Assembly: GCF_000174415.1 (NCBI RefSeq)
Contig: NZ_ACJM01000001.1
Coordinates: forward strand, 186,001 to 250,000
Length of the DNA: 64,000 bases
Direction: 5' to 3'
From: Dethiobacter alkaliphilus AHT 1
GTDB lineage: Bacteria > Bacillota > Dethiobacteria > Dethiobacterales > Dethiobacteraceae
Shown piece after piece: positions 60,664 to 64,000 of the stretch. The translations under genes were made by a program, and so were the position numbers. How positions within the stretch are numbered: position 1 is the stretch's first letter; each line of letters begins with the position of its first letter. The notes beneath the pieces are model-generated. The model was given only the letters and a program-made list of their open reading frames with translations, did not search any database and was not told the DNA's origin.

Positions 60664-60948
60664 TTACTCCATGTCTTGATCAGGGCTTTTAGTGACTTTA
60701 CGGTCTGCATGGACGCGAATATTATCATCTGATACAGTAACCCCATCAAGGCCGCTGATGTCCAGCTCCCCGGTACGATTGACGGAAATGCTCAGGGGAG
60801 TTTTTAAGCGGAGTTGCTGACTGGTATCAAGATGCTCCAGCCCGATGGCAATTACCACGTTCAGTTGGTACAGTTCACTGGTTTCAGTACTATTCATGTT
60901 GGCTTGATTAGAGAGGTTGCTGACAAATGTTTTTCTGGTTCTGTTCAT
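60664..60948 (-). CDS. Small-protein cluster gene 8: SNQAN-type protein
   Basis: 94 aa: TFVSNLSNQANMNSTETSELYQLNVVIAIGLEHLDTSQQLRLKTPLSISVNRTGELDISGLDGVTVSDD, then a basic/acidic tail. It shares the pattern [S/T]F-x(4,6)-SNQAN-x(8,10)-polar-QLN/QIN-hydrophobic with gene 9. GAGGGA lies seven bases before ATG 60948, which directly abuts the stop of gene 7. Confidence 0.7.
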   Translation of the reverse strand: MNRTRKTFVSNLSNQANMNSTETSELYQLNVVIAIGLEHLDTSQQLRLKTPLSISVNRTGELDISGLDGVTVSDDNIRVHADRKVTKSPDQDME

Positions 60949-61110
60949 CTAATAATCCCTCAAAATCTCTTGCAACTTTTCTGTTTTTTCTTCGTTGGTC
61001 ATTTCACTTAACCTAAGATCATAAAGCTGCTCTAATAACCCGGAGCAATCTTTTTGTGAAAAGGCCAAATCAACCTCATAGCCTCCGCACTTAAATTTAG
61101 CTTTATTCAT
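60949..61110 (-). CDS. Small-protein cluster gene 7: 53-aa acidic protein
   Basis: MNKAKFKCGGYEVDLAFS, then an acidic helix (CSGLLEQLYDLRLSEMTNEEKTEKLQEILRDY). Two Cys. A strong GAGGTGG precedes ATG 61110, and the stop abuts the next start, so coupling is tight. No family recognised. Confidence 0.65.
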   Translation of the reverse strand: MNKAKFKCGGYEVDLAFSQKDCSGLLEQLYDLRLSEMTNEEKTEKLQEILRDY

Positions 61111-61125
61111 ACTAAGCCACCTCTT

Positions 61126-61422
61126 TTAAAACTTAACTGTTGTTGATTCAGACTTATTTTTATCCCTGTTTTCACTGACGGTTTTTATGTCTCCTTCCTG
61201 GGATTCCTTTTGCATCTCAATCATTTTCCTCGTTTCCTCACCGTTGCTGATTTTATTATGGCGCTCGGCATTTACAGAAAAATGCCTATAGCGGGTATCG
61301 TTTTCGTCATAGAGCTTGCCGTCAATAAAGACGTTGCCGTTTTTATCAATTCTTGTTTCCGGAAATTTACCGCCCTTTATTCGCTTGATGACAATCCAGT
61401 CATCATTATTGCAATTTGTCAT
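61126..61422 (-). CDS. Small-protein cluster gene 6: hydrophilic 98-aa protein
   Basis: MTNCNNDDWIVIKRIKGGKFPETRIDKNGNVFIDGKLYDENDTRYRHFSVN looks like a small beta domain. The remaining ~45 residues are charged and probably disordered (KMIEMQKESQEGDIKTV). AGAGG lies seven bases before ATG 61422. No family recognised. Confidence 0.65.
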   Translation of the reverse strand: MTNCNNDDWIVIKRIKGGKFPETRIDKNGNVFIDGKLYDENDTRYRHFSVNAERHNKISNGEETRKMIEMQKESQEGDIKTVSENRDKNKSESTTVKF

Positions 61423-61438
61423 ATACACGCCTCTTTTC

Positions 61439-61606
61439 TCAAGTGACATTTAATTTAACCAAAGATTCGGTCTGTGTGATAACCGACCCTGTTGATAGAG
61501 TCATGTTGGACTGCTGGTTCGTATTTAACTGATCAATAATATCGGCCTGCATATGAACATGTTCATGGCCTGAGCGTTGCTTAGATTCATTTAATTTCTC
61601 AGTCAT
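61439..61606 (-). CDS. Small-protein cluster gene 5: 55-aa Thr/Ser/Gln-rich protein
   Basis: It starts MTEKLNESKQRSGHEHVHMQ, a His-rich stretch, then ADIIDQLNTNQQSNMTLSTGSVITQTESLVKLNVT, a polar beta-prone segment. The NQQSNM part faintly echoes the SNQANM of gene 8. GGAGG precedes ATG 61606. No family recognised. Confidence 0.65.
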   Translation of the reverse strand: MTEKLNESKQRSGHEHVHMQADIIDQLNTNQQSNMTLSTGSVITQTESLVKLNVT

Positions 61607-61657
61607 TGGTACAGCCTCCTCTGCAGATTGGTGCCAAAAAAGTCTTAAATATGGCTA

Positions 61658-61687
61658 GGTCCCCTGTTGCCGGGGCAACAGGGGACC
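61658..61687 (-). terminator. Perfect 14-bp hairpin inside the small-protein operon
   Basis: GGTCCCCTGTTGCC (61658-61671) is fully complementary to 61674-61687, with almost no loop. No T-run follows on either strand. It lies between gene 4 and gene 5, so it may attenuate transcription or protect the upstream mRNA from 3' decay, giving genes 1-4 higher expression. Confidence 0.65.
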
Positions 61688-61694
61688 CGGACTT

Positions 61695-61850
61695 TTATGC
61701 GTTAATTTGGTCGTTATCCAGGTTTGTAGAGTAGCCGAACTGAGCTTCCATAACGGTTAAGACTTGAGCTGCAACTAAAGCAAGAACTTGCTGAGCATTT
61801 TGGTTAACTACTTTTTGATTTATAACACTGGCTAAAAATACATCTGGCAT
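61695..61850 (-). CDS. Small-protein cluster gene 4: VINQK/EAQFG paralogue
   Basis: 51 aa, the shortest of three paralogues: MPDVFLASVINQKVVNQNAQQ, then VLALVAAQVLTVMEAQFGYS and TNLDNDQINA. The shared core is D-x-F-x-A-x-VINQK-x-VNQNAQQVL-x(2)-VAAQ, then EAQFG and an Asp/Asn-rich tail. It should form one or two amphipathic helices. AAGGAGG precedes ATG 61850. No family recognised. Confidence 0.8.
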   Translation of the reverse strand: MPDVFLASVINQKVVNQNAQQVLALVAAQVLTVMEAQFGYSTNLDNDQINA

Positions 61851-61877
61851 TTTATTTCCTCCTTATAATTTAAATGT

Positions 61878-62090
61878 TTATCTGCGCAGGACGCTGCGTA
61901 GCGCCCTAATCTGATCCAATCTGGTGGCACCTTCGCCCCTGGCTGAGGACAAGTTCTCCAGGCACTCAAAAGGTTCTGCGTTTGGCAGATTATCGTCGGT
62001 TTCAATTCCGTGACCGTCTACGCTGAGATCCAGGGGATTAAACTTTTTCCCGTCGATGGTCAGGCCGCCTTTGTTAAACCCGATTTTCAA
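61878..62090 (-). CDS. Small-protein cluster gene 3: 70-aa protein between paralogues
   Basis: An N-terminal beta motif (KIGFNKGGLTIDGKKFNPLDLSVDG) with an acidic centre, and a basic helix at the end (ATRLDQIRALRSVLRR). One Cys. TTG 62090 fits AAGGAG eight bases upstream. It sits between paralogue genes 2 and 4. No family recognised. Confidence 0.65.
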   Translation of the reverse strand: MKIGFNKGGLTIDGKKFNPLDLSVDGHGIETDDNLPNAEPFECLENLSSARGEGATRLDQIRALRSVLRR

Positions 62091-62114
62091 GGTACATGCT
62101 CCTTTCTCATAGAT

Positions 62115-62339
62115 TTACGTGCCGACTATATCTGAATCATCGTTGGTTGCAAAGCCAAACTGGGCCTCCATAATGTTAGATAACTGAGCGGCAACGATGG
62201 TCAGGACCTGCTGAGCGTTTTGGTTAACTGCTTTCTGGTTAATCACATAGGCCTGAAATACATCGGCATTTGCAGGTATGATATGGTGGGCGTGTCTGGG
62301 TTTTTTGCCGTACTGATGTTGAAACGCGAAACTCCTCAT
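62115..62339 (-). CDS. Small-protein cluster gene 2: VINQK/EAQFG paralogue with His-rich leader
   Basis: 74 aa. A distinctive basic/His leader (MRSFAFQHQYGKKPRHAHHI) precedes the common core (VFQAYVINQKAVNQNAQQVL, VAAQLSNIMEAQFGFATN, DDSDIVGT). AAAGGAG lies eight bases before ATG 62339. The leader suggests metal binding or a targeting or cross-linking function (speculative). Confidence 0.8.
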   Translation of the reverse strand: MRSFAFQHQYGKKPRHAHHIIPANADVFQAYVINQKAVNQNAQQVLTIVAAQLSNIMEAQFGFATNDDSDIVGT

Positions 62340-62394
62340 GCATATAGCTCCTTTCTTAGGTTGTGACAGCGAAAACTTATTTGTGGCTATTAAG

Positions 62395-62574
62395 CTACGT
62401 ATTAATGATATCGCTGTCGTCGTTGGTAGCAAAACCAAACTGAGCCTCAATGATGTTGGACACCTGTGCTGCAACTAATACAAGTACTTGCTGGGCGTTT
62501 TGGTTTACCGCCTTTTGATTAATTACGCTTGCCAAAAAAAGATCGCCGGGGATTTGTTGTCTTTGGTTGGACAT
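62395..62574 (-). CDS. Small-protein cluster gene 1: VINQK/EAQFG paralogue
   Basis: 59 aa, first gene of the operon. A leader SNQRQQIPGD precedes LFLASVINQKAVNQNAQQVL, VAAQVSNIIEAQFGFATN and DDSDIINT. The core is almost the same as in gene 2. A consensus AGGAGGTG precedes ATG 62574. No signal peptide or Cys, so it is probably made in the cytosol or mother cell and assembles by itself or onto a surface (inference). Confidence 0.8.
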   Translation of the reverse strand: MSNQRQQIPGDLFLASVINQKAVNQNAQQVLVLVAAQVSNIIEAQFGFATNDDSDIINT

Positions 62575-62595
62575 TTGTTCACCTCCTGATTAATG

Positions 62596-62625
62596 TATAA
62601 TATGACAACGGGTATAGATTCTGTG
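62596..62625 (-). promoter_or_regulatory. Candidate sigma-K promoter of the small-protein operon
   Basis: Minus strand: CACA (62625-62622), a 17-bp spacer and CATATTATA (62604-62596). This fits the sigma-K pattern mACm-N16/17-CATAnnnTA, active in the mother cell late in sporulation. It lies about 22 bp before the first start codon. No good sigma-A promoter is seen. Confidence 0.5.
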
Positions 62626-62760
62626 ATATAATCAGTTGCTGTTTAATGTCTGTGCCTAGGTCATGATTAGGCGATATCATAGTATGCTAATAGAAGATAA
62701 ATTGTTAATAGTTTAATGTTCTGCATGCTGATTTTTTATTAAATAAGGCATAAATTAATC

Positions 62761-62877
62761 ATGCCCGGCCTTACAGATTGCAAAGCAAAAGCAGTACGCT
62801 TTTCCACGTTGGAGGCATTATGTCGCGAACTTAATTGTCAGCCCGGTGATTTGCTTGAATATCAGCCGGATGAGTAA
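62761..62877 (+). pseudogene. Truncated YozG-like HTH regulator
   Basis: A 38-codon frame whose last ~30 residues (KAVRFSTLEALCRELNCQPGDLLEYQPDE) closely match the end of the HTH protein at 31972-32190. The DNA-recognition half is missing and there is no ribosome site, so this is a decayed copy or relative. Confidence 0.7.
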
Positions 62878-62946
62878 AGGATATCAACACTCTATTGGCG
62901 AAGAACCCAACAGGTGGTTTATCCTGTACTGTGAGGAGTGAGAGTT

Positions 62947-63075
62947 ATGGAATCTCTTAGTTTTCTGGCGCCCATTGCTTTTATTTTTGGTTTAGCCGGC
63001 TTTGCGGAAGCATCCCGGCTGAAAAAGGACGTGGCGGAGCTAAAAGCTGAAGTTGAGAAATTAAAAAACAAATAA
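62947..63075 (+). CDS. Small membrane-anchored coiled-coil protein
   Basis: 42 aa: one hydrophobic helix (LSFLAPIAFIFGLAGFAEA) followed by a charged heptad helix (RLKKDVAELKAEVEKLKNK). GAGGAG precedes ATG 62947 and a strong terminator follows. Function unknown. Confidence 0.65.
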   Translation: MESLSFLAPIAFIFGLAGFAEASRLKKDVAELKAEVEKLKNK

Positions 63076-63092
63076 CCTGGGATAACAAATAT

Positions 63093-63134
63093 CGGTCCCG
63101 GGACGGAGAAAAGTCCGTTCCCGGGACCGTTTTT
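63093..63134 (+). terminator. Terminator of the 42-aa gene
   Basis: A stem of about 14 bp, GGTCCCGGGACGGA / TCCGTTCCCGGGACC (one bulge), followed by five Ts. Confidence 0.85.
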
Positions 63135-63187
63135 GTTTAATGGTTATGGATGTAAACTATAAGCAGAAGTCTACAACTACGGTGGTT

Positions 63188-63215
63188 TTGATAACAGTGA
63201 AAAGACTGTTATAAT
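63188..63215 (+). promoter_or_regulatory. Promoter with palindromic operator of the DUF302 gene
   Basis: TTGATA (63188-63193), a 16-bp spacer and TATAAT (63210-63215). A perfect palindrome ATAACAGT-GAAAAG-ACTGTTAT (63191-63212) fills the spacer and touches both boxes. A dimeric repressor bound there would block RNA polymerase. Confidence 0.65.
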
Positions 63216-63240
63216 AGCCATAACAAGTCTTAAGGAGTTG

Positions 63241-63630
63241 ATGTTCTTGCAGCCAATTTTTGAAGTTGTCACCAATAAGTCTTTTGGCGAAGCGGTGGAT
63301 GCTGTCATTGAAAGAACCAAGGCAAACGGTTTCAGGGTGCTTCATGTTCATGATGTACAGGCTACGTTGGCAGAAAAGAACTTTGAGCAGGAACCGCTTA
63401 AGATTATAGAGGTCTGCAATGCAAAATATGCTCATACGGCGCTGCAAATCGAAGTGACCGTCAGCCTGCTGATGCCCTGTCGGATTAATGTGTATGTAAC
63501 GGAAGGCAAAACAGTCATCAGCACAGTTAAACCCCGTTCTCTGGCAGGAATATTTAATAAGCCGGAGCTGCAAAGTTTCGCGGAGGATGTTGAGGAAGTT
63601 TTGCTCAGGATTATTGATGAAAGTAAATAG
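63241..63630 (+). CDS. DUF302 domain protein
   Basis: About 129 aa with the DUF302 pattern: SFGEAVDAVIERTKANGFRVLHVHDVQATL, then KIIEVCNAKYAHTALQIEVTVSLLMPCRINVYVTEGKTVISTVKPRSL. The Cys in EVCNA and in MPCR are typical, and heme or metal binding has been suggested for relatives. The start is uncertain: ATG 63241 is only three bases from AAGGAG, whereas TTG 63247 is nine. Its operator is described separately. Confidence 0.82.
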   Translation: MFLQPIFEVVTNKSFGEAVDAVIERTKANGFRVLHVHDVQATLAEKNFEQEPLKIIEVCNAKYAHTALQIEVTVSLLMPCRINVYVTEGKTVISTVKPRSLAGIFNKPELQSFAEDVEEVLLRIIDESK

Positions 63631-63642
63631 GAGCTGTATGTT

Positions 63643-63783
63643 GTGGCTAAAGAAGAACTGGCAGAGATTAAAGAGCGAATACAGGATTTGAAAAAAAGAA
63701 TGCCCAAGCACTCTGTAAAACCGGCCATGCTGCAGGAGTTGGAGGAATTGGAGGAAAGGCTGGCTGAGTTGGAACGAGATTAA
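63643..63783 (+). CDS. Small charged coiled-coil protein
   Basis: 46 aa, almost entirely two heptad helices around a Pro/His turn (ELAEIKERIQDLKKRMPKHS, then PAMLQELEELEERLAELERD). GTG 63643 has AGGAG nine bases upstream. It lies 12 bp after the DUF302 gene and is probably in the same operon. Function unknown. Confidence 0.65.
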   Translation: MAKEELAEIKERIQDLKKRMPKHSVKPAMLQELEELEERLAELERD

Positions 63784-63785
63784 TT

Positions 63786-63816
63786 AGGCCGTGGACTAAG
63801 CGCCATGGCTTTTTTA
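63786..63816 (+). terminator. Terminator of the DUF302 operon
   Basis: A stem of about 9 bp (63786-63794 with 63803-63811, including G-T pairs) running into a T-run. Confidence 0.65.
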
Positions 63817-63884
63817 ATATCTGGCCCTACATAAATCGGCCTGGGTTTGAATAAAGGTTACTATATTCAAACCCGGGGGTGCTT

Positions 63885-64000
63885 ATGAAGATTTTAGTGA
63901 TTACAGGTAAAATTGTGCTGACTGTGGTTGTTGTCTTCGTCCTGACCTTTGTCGCTGTAATGGTGCTGGGCTTATTGGGTTCGGTGCTGTCCGGTCAGAT
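63885..64000 (+). CDS. Membrane protein, 3' end cut by window
   Basis: The first ~38 codons show MKILVITGKIVLTVVVVFVL and a second hydrophobic part (AVMVLGLLGSVLS). CGGGGGTG precedes ATG 63885. An 11-bp inverted repeat GGGTTTGAATA / TATTCAAACCC lies just upstream at about 63843-63874. Too little is present for a family call. Confidence 0.5.
   Translation, partial: MKILVITGKIVLTVVVVFVLTFVAVMVLGLLGSVLSGQ

Noticed and set aside
59671-62574. RiPP or bacteriocin precursor cluster
   Set aside because: No modifying enzyme, dedicated peptidase-transporter or double-glycine leader is present, and the paralogues lack Cys/Ser/Thr-rich cores.
1-64000. CRISPR arrays, tRNA or rRNA genes, prophage or intact IS elements
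   Set aside because: I looked for regularly spaced repeats, cloverleaf or rRNA signatures, and integrase or transposase genes and saw none in this window.

Overview
The window looks like chromosome from a spore-forming, strictly anaerobic Clostridia-type Firmicute. A Dethiobacter-like or related lineage is my guess, not something the sequence proves. The evidence is a CwlD-type cortex amidase, a stand-alone anaerobic Ni-Fe CO dehydrogenase, the cdaA-cdaR-glmM-glmS order, glmS ribozymes, a T-box leader, strong GGAGG ribosome binding sites, many radical-SAM and Fe-S proteins, manganese catalase, and several symporter families (SSS, AGCS, lactate permease). Genes run in short operons on both strands, separated by clear hairpin terminators. 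I see no rRNA, tRNA, CRISPR array, prophage or intact insertion sequence.

Layout. 1-11.6 kb: end of an ABC-2 exporter, a DUF3784/PH-like membrane protein, a CadD-type transporter, a methyltransferase, a large RND pump with a two-component system, a ferredoxin-like protein and a GNAT enzyme. 11.7-17.5 kb: metA, glnS, cooS and a RelBE-type toxin-antitoxin pair. 17.6-20.4 kb: a MacB/LolD-like ABC exporter co-transcribed with a CarH-like B12-binding protein, and a small divergent Cys-rich protein. 20.7-34.3 kb: lipoproteins, a COG2509 flavoprotein, a YgiQ radical-SAM protein, an HTH-Uma2 fusion, an esterase, a YgjP peptidase, an ABC-2 exporter with a TetR regulator, a DUF2975/HTH pair, FetAB-like genes and a DUF1540 protein. 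34.5-43.9 kb: a LiaF-like protein, a transglutaminase-like protein apparently lacking a standard start codon, a symporter operon under a T-box whose specifier reads UUC (Phe), Mn catalase, a pcrB-yvoF-like ether-lipid pair, a split chromate transporter and cwlD. 44-47.9 kb: the AmmeMemoRadiSam genes and an AGCS symporter.

48-56.2 kb is a c-di-AMP/amino-sugar block: cdaA, cdaR, glmM, glmS, a GlmU-C-like acyltransferase, a nucleotidyltransferase-like protein and nagB. Its most striking feature is two glmS-class ribozymes, the expected one before glmS and a second, intact-looking one before glmM. GlmM consumes the ribozyme ligand GlcN6P, so this predicts an unusual circuit. 56.4-59.6 kb: an NCS2/SulP-like permease and a lactate permease, with a 100-nt structured repeat between them that also occurs at 17.6 kb.

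59.7-62.6 kb is the best candidate for an undescribed system: eleven consecutive minus-strand genes for small proteins (51 to about 125 aa), almost none of which I can assign to a family. Three are paralogues sharing a VINQK-x-VNQNAQQVL / EAQFG signature and two others share an SNQAN signature. A sequence matching the sigma-K consensus lies just upstream, and a perfect 14-bp hairpin divides the operon. A late-sporulation or spore-surface role is my inference. The window ends with a truncated HTH remnant, a DUF302 gene with a palindromic operator, and small helical proteins.
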